A stretch of 64,000 nt of DNA. Source: an uncultured Clostridia bacterium. GTDB lineage: Bacteria; Bacillota; Clostridia; Oscillospirales; Ruminococcaceae. Positions 47,298-56,545 of this stretch are shown one piece after another (the stretch's first letter is position 1; each line of letters opens with the position of its first letter). The notes beneath the pieces are model-generated. The model made no database searches. It was not told the DNA's origin and was given only the letters and a program-made list of their open reading frames with translations. Made by a program: the position numbers and the translations under genes. The DNA lies in the NCBI GenBank assembly GCA_947510165.1, contig CANNSB010000001.1:62001-126000 (forward strand). The letters are read 5' to 3'.

Positions 47298-48576
47298 TAT
47301 ATTTTCCTCCTATATTTTTGATATGTTTAAAAAACAGAGGATATGATTTTTTAAAATTTTCATAATTTTTTATTATACAGGGTGTTTCTGTTAAATATGA
47401 AAGAATAGTGGCTGACATAACTATTCTATGATCATTAAAAGAATTTATAATAATTGTTTTGTTGTTTTTCATATTATTTTTCTTTTTTAAAATTTCAATA
47501 TTATTATTATTTATATGACATTTATATCCAAAATTTTCTAACATTTTTTGTGTTGAATCTAGTCTATTAGATTCTTTTCCTTGGAGTCTTGAAATATTTT
47601 TAATTGTTGATCTATCAATAGAAGATACAGAAAAAAGAACAGATAATATAGGTATTATATCCGGATAATTTTTTCCATTAAATATCATATGTTTATAGTT
47701 TATTTTTTTAATTTTTTTAATTTTTAAAAAATTTTTGTTAAATTTAAATAAATATCCTAATTTATTTAATATATTTAAAATAATTCTATCACCTTGTATA
47801 GAATTATTATTTAGATTTTTTATAATTATTTTATTATATTTCATTGCAAGACATATAATAAAACAAGCAGAAGAAAAATCACCTTCTATAGAGATAATAT
47901 TTTTTTTAAAAATAGATTTTCTTTTTTTAATTCTAAAATATTTATTATTTTTATTTATAATATCTACACCAAATTTTATAAATAAATCTTTTGTTATATT
48001 AAAGTATGGGATAGAAACTAATTTATTTTTAACTATTATATTTTCAACTTTTGAGATAGTCATAGAAAATAATAATCCCGTTAAAAATTGAGAACTTTCA
48101 CTGCAGTCTATTTCAATATTTTTATCTTGTTTAAAATTTCCGATAAATTTAAAATTTTTTTTACCAATTAATTTAAAATGTATATCATGTTTTTTAAAAG
48201 AGTCTATATATGGTTGTATCGTTCTTTTAATAAGACTAGTAGAGCCAGTAAATATTGCGTTTATTTGTAAAGCTATAGTTATAGGTATTAAAAATCGCAA
48301 TGTAGATGCAGATTCTCTACAATCTAATTTAATTATATTTTTATCCTTTTTAACGGGACCATTTATATAAAGATTATTATTGTTTTTATAAAATTTAACA
48401 CCCATTTTTTTCATGCAATTAATAGTAGTTTTTATGTCTTCTGACAAGGATATATTTTTTATTATAGAAATTCCATTAGATAATGAAGCGGCTATGATTG
48501 CCCTGTGGGAATAACTTTTTGAAGATGGAATATATACAGATCCTTTAAACTTTGATGGAAGTATTTTTATATCCAT
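47278..48576 (-). CDS. aroA: 3-phosphoshikimate 1-carboxyvinyltransferase (EPSP synthase)
   Basis: 432 residues, two-domain fold. Seen: SSKSYSHRAIIAASLSNG, LDCRESASTLRFLIPI, DCSESSQFLTGLL and the C-terminal FNDHRIVMSATILS. It is very AT-rich with many Lys and Asn, but the motifs are intact. It follows aroB directly. Confidence 0.95.
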   Translation of the reverse strand: MDIKILPSKFKGSVYIPSSKSYSHRAIIAASLSNGISIIKNISLSEDIKTTINCMKKMGVKFYKNNNNLYINGPVKKDKNIIKLDCRESASTLRFLIPITIALQINAIFTGSTSLIKRTIQPYIDSFKKHDIHFKLIGKKNFKFIGNFKQDKNIEIDCSESSQFLTGLLFSMTISKVENIIVKNKLVSIPYFNITKDLFIKFGVDIINKNNKYFRIKKRKSIFKKNIISIEGDFSSACFIICLAMKYNKIIIKNLNNNSIQGDRIILNILNKLGYLFKFNKNFLKIKKIKKINYKHMIFNGKNYPDIIPILSVLFSVSSIDRSTIKNISRLQGKESNRLDSTQKMLENFGYKCHINNNNIEILKKKNNMKNNKTIIINSFNDHRIVMSATILSYLTETPCIIKNYENFKKSYPLFFKHIKNIGGKYIVLNME

Positions 48577-48577
48577 T

Positions 48578-49633
48578 TTACAAATTTCCTTTAAGTAAAA
48601 AGAGTTTATATTCAGATTTTGTATATTTTTTAATTATAGGAGATTGTAAATCATTTAATAATACTAAATTTAATTTATTATTTTCAATTTTTTTATCATG
48701 TAATGAATTTATATAGATATCTTTTATAGGAATTTTTATACTATTTGGTAATCCTACATATTTAATTATATTTATAAGATATTCATATGTATTTGGTTTA
48801 GTTAATCCTATTTTTTCTGATATTTTAGTTATAATACTCATCCCAATAGCAACGGCATATCCATGTGGTATTTTAAACTTAAGATATTTTTCCAAGCTAT
48901 GAGCAATAGTATGTCCAAAATTTAATATCTTTCTAATTCCAAAATCTTTTGTATCTTGTTGAACTATATTTCTTTTAGACAGTATAGATTTATAAATTAG
49001 ATCTTCTATGTTTTTATGATAATTATTATTAACTATCATATTAATAATATTTTGATCATATATAACACCAGTTTTAATTATTTCTGATAGACCATTTTTA
49101 AACTGTGTTTTAGTTAATGTATCTAAAAAATTATCATCTATTATTACAGCAGAGGGAGAATAAAAACATCCAATTGTATTTTTTCCATAGGATGTATTTA
49201 TTCCTGTTTTTCCTCCAATTGATGCATCTACTTGTGATAAAAGTGTTGTTGGAATATTTATATATTTTACTCCTCTTTTATATGATGAGCTAGCAAACCC
49301 TACAATATCTGATAAAATTCCGCCACCTATACAAATTATTGTGTCATCTCTTGATATATTATTATCAAATAAAAATTTATGAACTTTTATAATCATAGAG
49401 TATGTTTTATTACTTTCTTTAGCTATTATACAATATAAATATATTTTATAACCACTATTACTGAATATAGTGGTTATATTTTTTTTATATATATTGTAAA
49501 CTTTTTTATCGCATATAATAATAATTTTTTTAGTTGTAGAAATGTTGGAGATTATTTCAATAGATTTTTCAAAAGCATTTTTTTCTATAAAAATATTATA
49601 GTTATCTAACGTATTAGATGGAATAATTTTCAT
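48578..49633 (-). CDS. aroB: 3-dehydroquinate synthase
   Basis: 351 residues. Cyclises DAHP to 3-dehydroquinate with NAD+ and a metal. Seen: CIGGGILSDIVGFASSSYKRGVKYINIPTTLLSQVDASIGGKTGIN, and the metal residues in ILNFGHTIAHSLE and IPHGYAVAIGM. Start ATG, 12 bases after aroF. Confidence 0.96.
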   Translation of the reverse strand: MKIIPSNTLDNYNIFIEKNAFEKSIEIISNISTTKKIIIICDKKVYNIYKKNITTIFSNSGYKIYLYCIIAKESNKTYSMIIKVHKFLFDNNISRDDTIICIGGGILSDIVGFASSSYKRGVKYINIPTTLLSQVDASIGGKTGINTSYGKNTIGCFYSPSAVIIDDNFLDTLTKTQFKNGLSEIIKTGVIYDQNIINMIVNNNYHKNIEDLIYKSILSKRNIVQQDTKDFGIRKILNFGHTIAHSLEKYLKFKIPHGYAVAIGMSIITKISEKIGLTKPNTYEYLINIIKYVGLPNSIKIPIKDIYINSLHDKKIENNKLNLVLLNDLQSPIIKKYTKSEYKLFLLKGNL

Positions 49634-49645
49634 TATGAATATCCT

Positions 49646-50464
49646 TTATATATTATTTTCAACTTTGTAATTAAATATTTTGTTTGCATTTGTATATAAT
49701 CTTTCAAAATCTTTAGGTGTTATAGATTGTTCTCCATCTGATAAGGCGTTTTTAGGATCATTATGAACTTCTACAATTATTCCATCTGATCCAGCGTATA
49801 TAGAAGATAAAGAAAGAGGATATACTAGTTTATCTATCCCACCAGAGTGACTAGGATCAATAATAATAGGAAGATGTGTTAATTCTTTTATTATAGAAAT
49901 AGCTGATATATCTAAAGTATTTCTAGTTTTATATTCAAATGTACGGATTCCTCTTTCACATAGGATAATATCACTACAACCATTTATTAAAAGATATTCT
50001 GCACTTAATAAAAATTCGTCTATAGTATTAGAAAATCCTTTTTTTAGTATTACTGGTTTTTTTAATTTTGCGATTTCTTTTAAAAATTCAAAATTTTGCA
50101 TATTTCTAGCACCAATTTGAATAATATCTACATCATCAAATAGATTTATCTGCGTAATAGATGTAATTTCTGTAACAACAGCAATATCCAGCTCTTTTTT
50201 TACAGATGATAAAATTTTTATGCCTTCTTCTCTAAGTCCTTGAAAAGAATAAGGGGAAGTTCTTGGTTTAAAAACACCACCTCTAATAATATTTACACCT
50301 GTTTTTTTTAGATCAGATGCAGTTGTGAAAAACTGTTCATACGACTCTACAGAGCAAGGACCAGCTATAAAAGTAAAATTCCCTTGACATATTTTATTGT
50401 TTTTAATTTTAATTATTGTTTTATCTTGTTCATGTTTTTTTCTATATAGATAATTTTCATTCAT
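49646..50464 (-). CDS. aroF: 3-deoxy-7-phosphoheptulonate synthase (DAHP synthase)
   Basis: About 272 residues. First step of the shikimate pathway, the beta-type enzyme of Firmicutes. Seen: FIAGPCSVES, GGVFKPRTSPYSFQGL, IGARNMQNF, KKPVILKKG and IDPSHSGG. No fused chorismate mutase or ACT domain, so no feedback domain is visible. The start is ATG 50464; a GTG 12 bases upstream is possible, and the ribosome binding site is weak (AAAG). First gene of aroF-aroB-aroA-aroC. Confidence 0.94.
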   Translation of the reverse strand: MNENYLYRKKHEQDKTIIKIKNNKICQGNFTFIAGPCSVESYEQFFTTASDLKKTGVNIIRGGVFKPRTSPYSFQGLREEGIKILSSVKKELDIAVVTEITSITQINLFDDVDIIQIGARNMQNFEFLKEIAKLKKPVILKKGFSNTIDEFLLSAEYLLINGCSDIILCERGIRTFEYKTRNTLDISAISIIKELTHLPIIIDPSHSGGIDKLVYPLSLSSIYAGSDGIIVEVHNDPKNALSDGEQSITPKDFERLYTNANKIFNYKVENNI

Positions 50465-50499
50465 CTTGATAATCACTTTCTAACTATTTATTTAATTTT

Positions 50500-50528
50500 A
50501 TTATACTTTAAAATTCTTTCAAAATCAA
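50500..50528 (-). promoter_or_regulatory. Promoter of the aro cluster
   Basis: Minus strand TTGATT (50528-50523), 17-base spacer, TATAAT (50505-50500), 36 bases before the aroF start. Confidence 0.6.
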
Positions 50529-50621
50529 AAAATAAAAAATAAAAATTTATATTGTTCTAAATATTTGTATAAATTCATAAAGATTAGATAATAGGACAAG
50601 GCTAAAAAGGAGAGAAAATAA

Positions 50622-51614
50622 GTGAAGGATATAATAACATTTAATAAAATAGCTGAGAATATATCTAATGATATAAAACAAATTATTTTGAATACACCAG
50701 ACGATATAAAAAACCAAGTTAGGGAGATTAGACTTAGAAAAAATAGCCCTATATCTTTAATAACTGGAACGGAAACATTTTTTTTAGATGATAGAGGTAA
50801 TCCATCTAGAAAAATTTTTAGAAATTGTTTTAAGTTAAATAACAAACATATTTTAGAAACTTTTGAAATTATAGCAGAAGAATCGTTACATAGTTATCAA
50901 AAAGAGATAAAAGAAGGATTTATAACCATAGATGGTGGTCATAGAGTTGGTTTTTGTGGAACGGCAATAAATCAAGATGATAAAATTTTGAACTTAAAGG
51001 ATATAAGCTCTATAAATTTTAGAATAGCAAAACAAACTTATGGGATGTGGAATGGAATTTTTTCTAAGATATTTAAAGAAGGATTATCTAGTGTATTGGT
51101 AATAGGACCTCCATCTAGTGGAAAAACAACATTTTTAAAAGATATTATCTATTATCTATCTAGTGGGGTTAGAGGAAATTTTTATAAAGTTTCTGCTATT
51201 GATGAGAGAGGAGAACTAGAATCAATAGGTTATAAAAATATATTAAGTTGTGATTTTTTTAGAGGATATTGTAAAAGTGATGGGGTTGAAATTGCTATTA
51301 GAACTATGTCACCAGATGTTATTATTTTTGATGAAATGGGATTAAAAGATATGCAAACTATAGATAAAATTATGCATTGTGGAGTAGAAATAATTACATC
51401 TATACATGGTAAAACCATTGATGATATTTTTAATAAAAAAGAAATATTAGATATGATTAAATCTGGAGTTTTTAAATATGGAATTATTTTGGATAGTGGA
51501 GAAAATATTGGAAATATTTTAAAAGTTATAGATTTTGGGGGCAACAAAGATGAATCTTTTAGGAGTGGTAATGATAGTTTTTGCATGCTCTATGATAGGA
51601 ATATTAAAATCTAA
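50622..51614 (+). CDS. spoIIIAA: Stage III sporulation protein AA (ATPase)
   Basis: 330 residues. ATPase of the SpoIIIA-SpoIIQ channel linking mother cell and forespore. Seen: VREIRLRKNSPISL, Walker A GPPSSGKTTFLKD, VSAIDERGELES and the Walker B-like PDVIIFDEMG. GTG start behind AGGAGAG. The upstream gap shows no clear sigma-E promoter. First of eight spoIIIA genes in the usual order. Confidence 0.95.
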   Translation: MKDIITFNKIAENISNDIKQIILNTPDDIKNQVREIRLRKNSPISLITGTETFFLDDRGNPSRKIFRNCFKLNNKHILETFEIIAEESLHSYQKEIKEGFITIDGGHRVGFCGTAINQDDKILNLKDISSINFRIAKQTYGMWNGIFSKIFKEGLSSVLVIGPPSSGKTTFLKDIIYYLSSGVRGNFYKVSAIDERGELESIGYKNILSCDFFRGYCKSDGVEIAIRTMSPDVIIFDEMGLKDMQTIDKIMHCGVEIITSIHGKTIDDIFNKKEILDMIKSGVFKYGIILDSGENIGNILKVIDFGGNKDESFRSGNDSFCMLYDRNIKI

Positions 51615-52053
51615 CACTATTATTAACAGAGTTGTGATACTTAAACAGGTTGTATTAATGGTGGAGAAGATACAACTATATATAAGATACAATCATATTA
51701 AAACTAAAGATTTAATATACAATCTTTCTAAAATGAAAGAGTTTAGCAAACTTAATTTTTTATCTTATTGTGTAAAAAATATGGAAAAAGGAATAAGTTT
51801 TTCTATTAGTTGGAAATTATCAATAGATAATTTTATTGGAGAAATAGAAGAAGATGATAAAAAAATAATTATAGGACTTTCTACAATAATAGGAAAGAGT
51901 GATGTTTTAGGACAATTAAATGAATTAGAATCTTTTAAAAAGATAATAATGCATAACTTAAAAGAATCCGAGGAGATAAGCAAAAAGAAGGCAATGTTAT
52001 ATCCATCTTGTGGGTTTTTACTTGGACTTTTTGTTGTGATATTTTTTATATAA
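51550..52053 (+). CDS. spoIIIAB: Stage III sporulation protein AB
   Basis: About 167 residues. One TM helix at each end with a helical cytosolic middle related to type II secretion F-domain proteins (LVVLMVEKIQLYIRYN-like region, ending CGFLLGLFVVIFFI). ATG 51550 (MNLLGVVMIVFAC) is preferred to an in-frame start 15 bases earlier. The gene overlaps spoIIIAA by 65 bases, which implies coupled translation. Confidence 0.92.
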   Translation: MNLLGVVMIVFACSMIGILKSNTIINRVVILKQVVLMVEKIQLYIRYNHIKTKDLIYNLSKMKEFSKLNFLSYCVKNMEKGISFSISWKLSIDNFIGEIEEDDKKIIIGLSTIIGKSDVLGQLNELESFKKIIMHNLKESEEISKKKAMLYPSCGFLLGLFVVIFFI

Positions 52054-52087
52054 ATCTATATAAAATTAAGTTGTAGGAGGTATAAAT

Positions 52088-52285
52088 ATGGAAGTTGATT
52101 TAATATTTCAGATAGCGGCAATTGGAATAATAGTGGCTGTTCTTAATCAGCTTTTAATAAGATCAGGAAGAGAAGAACAGGGAATGATGGTTACCCTTGC
52201 AGGGCTTATTGTTGTTTTAATGATAATTATATATGAAATAAATGATCTTTTTGAAGCAGTAAAATCTATTTTTGGACTTTGGTAG
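52088..52285 (+). CDS. spoIIIAC: Stage III sporulation protein AC
   Basis: 65 residues with two TM helices. The pattern IFQIAAIGIIVAVLNQLLIRSGREEQGMM is diagnostic of SpoIIIAC. Membrane component of the channel. GTAGGAGG lies before the ATG. Confidence 0.95.
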   Translation: MEVDLIFQIAAIGIIVAVLNQLLIRSGREEQGMMVTLAGLIVVLMIIIYEINDLFEAVKSIFGLW

Positions 52286-52300
52286 ATAGGAGAGAGAGAT

Positions 52301-52690
52301 ATGAATCTACTAGGTATTATAGGAATTTGTATAGTAAGTGTTGTTATATCTATTCTTTTTAATCAATATAAGCCAGAATATAGCTTGTTTATTTCATTAG
52401 TTTGTGGATGCATAGTTATAAGTTTAGTTTTATCCCAATTAAATGATGTTTTTAATGTTTTAAAAACATTTTTAAATTATCTTCAAATAAATGATTTATA
52501 TTTAGAAATTATTATAAAGAGTTTGGGAATTTGCTATATCACCCAGATAGCTTCTGATAGTTGTAAAGATGCTGGGTATATTTCTATTGGAAACAAGGTT
52601 GATTTTGCTGGAAAAGCAGCGATTATAATTTTATCATTACCATTATTTAATGAGCTAATAGATATTGCTTTAAAATTGGTATCCATGTAA
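52301..52690 (+). CDS. spoIIIAD: Stage III sporulation protein AD
   Basis: 129 residues, about four TM helices. The motif IKSLGICYITQIASDSCKDAGY followed by KVDFAGKAAIIILSLPLF is typical. It lies 15 bases after spoIIIAC with AGGAGAG. Confidence 0.94.
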   Translation: MNLLGIIGICIVSVVISILFNQYKPEYSLFISLVCGCIVISLVLSQLNDVFNVLKTFLNYLQINDLYLEIIIKSLGICYITQIASDSCKDAGYISIGNKVDFAGKAAIIILSLPLFNELIDIALKLVSM

Positions 52691-52732
52691 AAAATATTAT
52701 AAGTATATCTACTTTTAAATAGGTGAAAATTT

Positions 52733-53893
52733 ATGAAGTTGAAAAAAATCTTTATTCTAGTATTAATGACGATTATCTTTTTTATATCTCCTATATATAT
52801 TGTGTTTGCTGAAGATATTTCTAGTATAGATCAGGAAAATTTATATAAAAATCAGATAGAAAATATAGGTGGAAATGATTTATTTAAATATATACCCGAT
52901 TCTGCTAAAAAATATTTTGATGATAATAATTTAGATGAGTTTGAGATAGAAACCTTTAAAAAATTTACCTTTAAAAGTTTCATAGAAAACACTATAGAAA
53001 ATATCACTATTTATTTTAAAAGACCAATAAAAATTCTTTTTATTATTATAGGAATTATTCTTTTTTCATCTATGGCAGGTGCTTTAAAGTGTGATGAATC
53101 TGATAAAGGATATGTAAAAGCATACGATATTATTTCTATTTTATCTATATCAGGGGTGTTGGTTTATCCGACTATTGATTTAATATATTCTGCGATAGAT
53201 ACTATCGGTCAAGCTAGTAGTTTTATTTTAATGTTTTTACCTGTTTTTATATCTATTTTAATAGCATCTGGCAAAACTATTTCAGCTCTTACATATAATA
53301 GTTTTTTATTTGGAACAGTTCAATTAATATCACAGATAGCTTCTAAAACGTTAGTTCCTTTAACAGGTATTTATATGACATTTTCTATAGCTGGTGTTAT
53401 GAGTGATTATATAAATTTAAAAGGCATTTCTGAATTTATAAAAAAAACAGTAACATGGAGTATGGGGATATTACTGACTACATTTGTTAGTCTTTTAACA
53501 TTACAAGGAATAGTTTCTACCTCTGCAGATACCGTGGCAACAAAAGCTGCAAAATTTGCTCTTTCTAGTTTTGTGCCTGTAATAGGTGGGGCACTAAGTG
53601 AAGCATTTAACTCTTTGCAAGGATGTTTAAGTTTTATAAAATCCACAGTAGGAGTCTTTGGAGTTGTTACAATATTATTAGCTTTTATGCCAACGATTAT
53701 ATCTATATTACTTATGATTTTTAGTATAAATATTTCTTGCATATTTTCTGAAGTTTTAAATACTAAAAAAATAACGGATATATTAAAAGTATGTTCTTCA
53801 ACATTATCTTTAATATTAATTATTGTTTTATGTTTTGCAGTTCTACTTATTGTGTCTACAACAGTTATGTTGGTGTTAGGTGTGGGGGTTTAA
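52733..53893 (+). CDS. spoIIIAE: Stage III sporulation protein AE
   Basis: 386 residues. Signal-like N-terminus, a soluble segment (about 30-100), then about seven TM helices. Seen: FVPVIGGALSEAFNSLQGCLSF and SADTVATKAAKFA, typical of SpoIIIAE. The gene ends two bases before the start of spoIIIAF. Confidence 0.94.
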   Translation: MKLKKIFILVLMTIIFFISPIYIVFAEDISSIDQENLYKNQIENIGGNDLFKYIPDSAKKYFDDNNLDEFEIETFKKFTFKSFIENTIENITIYFKRPIKILFIIIGIILFSSMAGALKCDESDKGYVKAYDIISILSISGVLVYPTIDLIYSAIDTIGQASSFILMFLPVFISILIASGKTISALTYNSFLFGTVQLISQIASKTLVPLTGIYMTFSIAGVMSDYINLKGISEFIKKTVTWSMGILLTTFVSLLTLQGIVSTSADTVATKAAKFALSSFVPVIGGALSEAFNSLQGCLSFIKSTVGVFGVVTILLAFMPTIISILLMIFSINISCIFSEVLNTKKITDILKVCSSTLSLILIIVLCFAVLLIVSTTVMLVLGVGV

Positions 53894-53894
53894 T

Positions 53895-54377
53895 TTGAAT
53901 TTTTTAAAAGAATGGGCATTTTCGATATTTATAACGATTTTAATAATAACAATTTTTTCTATGATAATTCCAAAAGGACAGCTTGATAGGGTTATGAAAT
54001 TTTCTTTAAGTTTGTTTTTTTTAGTTGCTTTAATAACTCCTTTTGTATCAAAAATAAGTTCTCTAAATTTTGGTTTTAAGGACGAAATAGAGGTTAATAC
54101 TCAAAATATATATAATAATAATATTATAGAAAAATCAAATAAAGATTTTATTTCTCTTGTAGAAAAAAATATATCAAATAATATATTTGATATATTAAAA
54201 AAAATTGATATAAATCCAAAAAAAATTATAACAAGTATTAATATAAATGAGAATAACAGCATATCTATTAATAATCTAGTAATTTTATTAGATAAAAAAG
54301 ATATAAATCTAGAAAAAAAAATTAAAGAAGTTATACTAAAGGAGGTATTATATGATGCAGAAATTGAATATGAATAG
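53895..54377 (+). CDS. spoIIIAF: Stage III sporulation protein AF (TTG start)
   Basis: About 160 residues. Two N-terminal TM helices (LKEWAFSIFITILIITIF and the FSLSLFFLVALITPF region, preceded by PKGQLDRVMKF), then a soluble domain. TTG 53895 gives the family start NFLKEW and is six bases after GTGGGGG; the GTG at 53880 lies before that site within spoIIIAE. Confidence 0.9.
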   Translation: MNFLKEWAFSIFITILIITIFSMIIPKGQLDRVMKFSLSLFFLVALITPFVSKISSLNFGFKDEIEVNTQNIYNNNIIEKSNKDFISLVEKNISNNIFDILKKIDINPKKIITSININENNSISINNLVILLDKKDINLEKKIKEVILKEVLYDAEIEYE

Positions 54378-54408
54378 AATTTATTTTTAAGGAAGTGTTT
54401 TTATAAAT

Positions 54409-54993
54409 ATGAAAAAAAATATTCAAAATATAAAGATTAAATTTAATGGAATTTTTCTTAAAAACAAAAAAAACATTTTAATATTATTAGTTGGAATTTT
54501 GGGCTTATTTTTTATTTTTATTTCTTCTGATAAAAAATCTGATTCTGAGTATATTAAAAATATAGATTCAAAGTCTAATATAGATACTAGTACAGAAAAT
54601 TATGTAAATAATTTAGAAGAAAAGGTTAGATTGATACTAGAAAAAGTGGAAGGCGTAGGTGAGGCTAATGTTATGATTAGTTTAAATAACGGAATAGAAT
54701 ATGTCTATGCGGGTGAAGAAAAAAAAAATTCTGATAAAACGGAAGATATAGGTCAAAATGATAGTATTAAGGTTAAAAAAAGTGATAATTATGAGCAAAA
54801 ATTAATTCTTGTAGATGGACCAAATGGAAAACGCCAACCATTAGTAAAAACTATGATAGAACCCAGTATAAAAGGTGTTTTAGTTGTTTGTACAGGAGGA
54901 GAAGATATTTCTGTACAAGATAGAGTTGTAGAAGCTTTAACTACTGTTTTAGGAATATCTTCAAATAAAGTTAGTATAATTAAATTATCATAA
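54409..54993 (+). CDS. spoIIIAG: Stage III sporulation protein AG
   Basis: 194 residues. One TM helix (about 24-44), then a soluble ring-forming domain: NLEEKVRLILEKVEGVGEANVMISL and PSIKGVLVVCTGGEDISVQDRVVEAL. It forms the large ring of the channel in the intermembrane space. Confidence 0.94.
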   Translation: MKKNIQNIKIKFNGIFLKNKKNILILLVGILGLFFIFISSDKKSDSEYIKNIDSKSNIDTSTENYVNNLEEKVRLILEKVEGVGEANVMISLNNGIEYVYAGEEKKNSDKTEDIGQNDSIKVKKSDNYEQKLILVDGPNGKRQPLVKTMIEPSIKGVLVVCTGGEDISVQDRVVEALTTVLGISSNKVSIIKLS

Positions 54994-55012
54994 ATTTTGG
55001 AGGAATATATAT

Positions 55013-55606
55013 ATGAAATTGAATATGATTTTAGGAAAAAAACAAATTGTTTTAGCGTCTTTGGTTTTTATATTAAGTATAGCTGTATATTTAAATTGGC
55101 AATTTGCAAAAGATGGAGAAGGTTTTCCTGTTACAGGTAGTTTGTCAGAGGAGAAGGATAATAAAGAATTAGGTGATGCAAAATTTGTAAATAATGGAGA
55201 AGATAAAGATTCTAAAAAAGATGAAAATTCTGAAAATTCCAAGATGGAAAAAAGTGCAAAAGAATATTTTGCTAAAGCAAGAATGGAAAGAGAAAAAGCA
55301 AGGGACAAATCAAAAGAAACTATGGCTACCATGATAAAAGATGAGAAATTGTCTAGTGATGATAAAGAAAAATTACAGGTGAAAGAATCAAATATGATAC
55401 AAATCACAGAGAAAGAAACAAAGATGGAAAACCTAATAAAAGCAAAAGGATTTTTAGAATGCATGACATATTTAGAAGAGGGAAAAGCAAGTGTTATAAT
55501 ACATACAGAAGGGCTTGCTAAAGAACAAGCATCTCAAATTAAAGATATTGTTGTTTCTCAAGGAAAAATTTTGCCAGAAAATATCACCATAACAGAAGTA
55601 AAATAG
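55013..55606 (+). CDS. spoIIIAH: Stage III sporulation protein AH
   Basis: 197 residues. One TM helix (about 11-26, ending YLNWQF), a long Lys/Glu coiled linker (about 45-130) and the C-terminal ring domain EKETKMENLIKAKGFLECMTYLEEGKASVII that pairs with SpoIIQ. Its Lys/Glu-rich linker is typical. GGAGGA precedes the ATG. Last gene of the spoIIIA cluster. Confidence 0.93.
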   Translation: MKLNMILGKKQIVLASLVFILSIAVYLNWQFAKDGEGFPVTGSLSEEKDNKELGDAKFVNNGEDKDSKKDENSENSKMEKSAKEYFAKARMEREKARDKSKETMATMIKDEKLSSDDKEKLQVKESNMIQITEKETKMENLIKAKGFLECMTYLEEGKASVIIHTEGLAKEQASQIKDIVVSQGKILPENITITEVK

Positions 55607-55685
55607 TTGTGTCTTTTTTTTATTGTGTTATAATTAATTTCATTAAAGAATATTGTTTTAATTATAACCATTATGGAGGTTTTTT

Positions 55686-56033
55686 ATGTATAGAATTATA
55701 GAGTCAAATGGTGATTGTATTTTTTATTCTAACAACCTTTTATCATTGATTGTAAAGAAAGAAATTTCTGAAATAGAAGGTTTTTATAATTTTAATAATA
55801 AATTCCATTTTTTTGATTATTGTAATTTTTCAAATTTTTTAAATAGAGCTATAAAAATTTATCAGCAAGATGAAGATGTTTATATAAGTATTTATATAAA
55901 TATTGAATATAATCATAATTTTAATAAATTTTCAAAAATGGTTAATGATAGAATAAAATATGCTATTTATAATATAACTGGGTTAAATGTTAAATATATT
56001 AATATTTATATTGATAATATTGTTTTTGTTTAG
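55686..56033 (+). CDS. Divergent Asp23/Gls24 family protein
   Basis: 115 residues. An N-terminal helix/strand unit ending KKEISEIEGFYNF (compare V..I....V.GV) and a C-terminal unit DVYISIYINIEYNHNFNK...VNDRIKYAIYNITGLNVKYINIYIDNI, the strand-helix-strand of Asp23 proteins. The place between spoIIIAH and nusB is where Asp23 genes sit in many Clostridia. It is shorter and far more Asn/Ile/Tyr-rich than typical members. The role is likely in envelope stress; this is inference. GGAGG precedes the ATG. Confidence 0.75.
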   Translation: MYRIIESNGDCIFYSNNLLSLIVKKEISEIEGFYNFNNKFHFFDYCNFSNFLNRAIKIYQQDEDVYISIYINIEYNHNFNKFSKMVNDRIKYAIYNITGLNVKYINIYIDNIVFV

Positions 56034-56044
56034 AAATAAAATTT

Positions 56045-56083
56045 CCAATATGCCCTTTTAAATGTTTTATTAGGGCTTATTGG
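56045..56083 (+). terminator. Possible terminator after the Asp23-like gene
   Basis: CCAATA-T-GCCCT pairs with AGGGC-T-TTATTGG-type sequence (12 bp with one T-T mismatch), loop of 15 bases, followed by a T-rich run. It separates the sporulation block from nusB. Confidence 0.5.
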
Positions 56084-56128
56084 TTTATTTTATTTTGATT
56101 GTTGTTTAAAAGAAAGGATTTTAAAAGT

Positions 56129-56521
56129 ATGACTAGAAGGCAATTAAGAGAGAGTACTTTAATGTTGGTTTTTCAAAATATATTTAAACAAGAAGATTGT
56201 GTAGATATATTAGAGGTTAATCTAGAAGCGGGTCTTTTTAATATAGACAATGATGTTAGAGATTATTTTTTTGGAATAGAAAAACATAAAGAAGATATAG
56301 ATATTATTATAAAAAAATATTTAAAAAATTGGAAAATAGATAGAATATCTAAAATTTCTTTGTCTATTTTAAGGATTGCTTTTTATGAAATTATTTATAA
56401 AGAGAATATGGAAACTAATATAGTTATAAGTGAAGCTGTAGAGATTTCTAAAAATTATCTTGATCAAGATGATACAGCTTTTATAAATGGTGTTTTAGGT
56501 GCATATTCTAAAGATATATAG
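56129..56521 (+). CDS. nusB: Transcription antitermination factor NusB
   Basis: About 130 residues, all-helical. With NusE it supports rRNA antitermination. Seen: TRRQLRESTLMLVFQ, RISKISLSILRIAFYEI, NIVISEAVEISKNY and the end FINGVLGAY. The start is ATG 56129 after AAAGGA; a longer in-frame version from 56099 would begin before that site. Confidence 0.94.
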   Translation: MTRRQLRESTLMLVFQNIFKQEDCVDILEVNLEAGLFNIDNDVRDYFFGIEKHKEDIDIIIKKYLKNWKIDRISKISLSILRIAFYEIIYKENMETNIVISEAVEISKNYLDQDDTAFINGVLGAYSKDI

Positions 56522-56545
56522 TAGTTTATATTTAAGGAGAATATT

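Noticed and set aside
50477-50621. Search for a sigma-E promoter before spoIIIAA
   Set aside because: Some partial matches (for example around CATAAAGAT) but no -35/-10 pair good enough to report.
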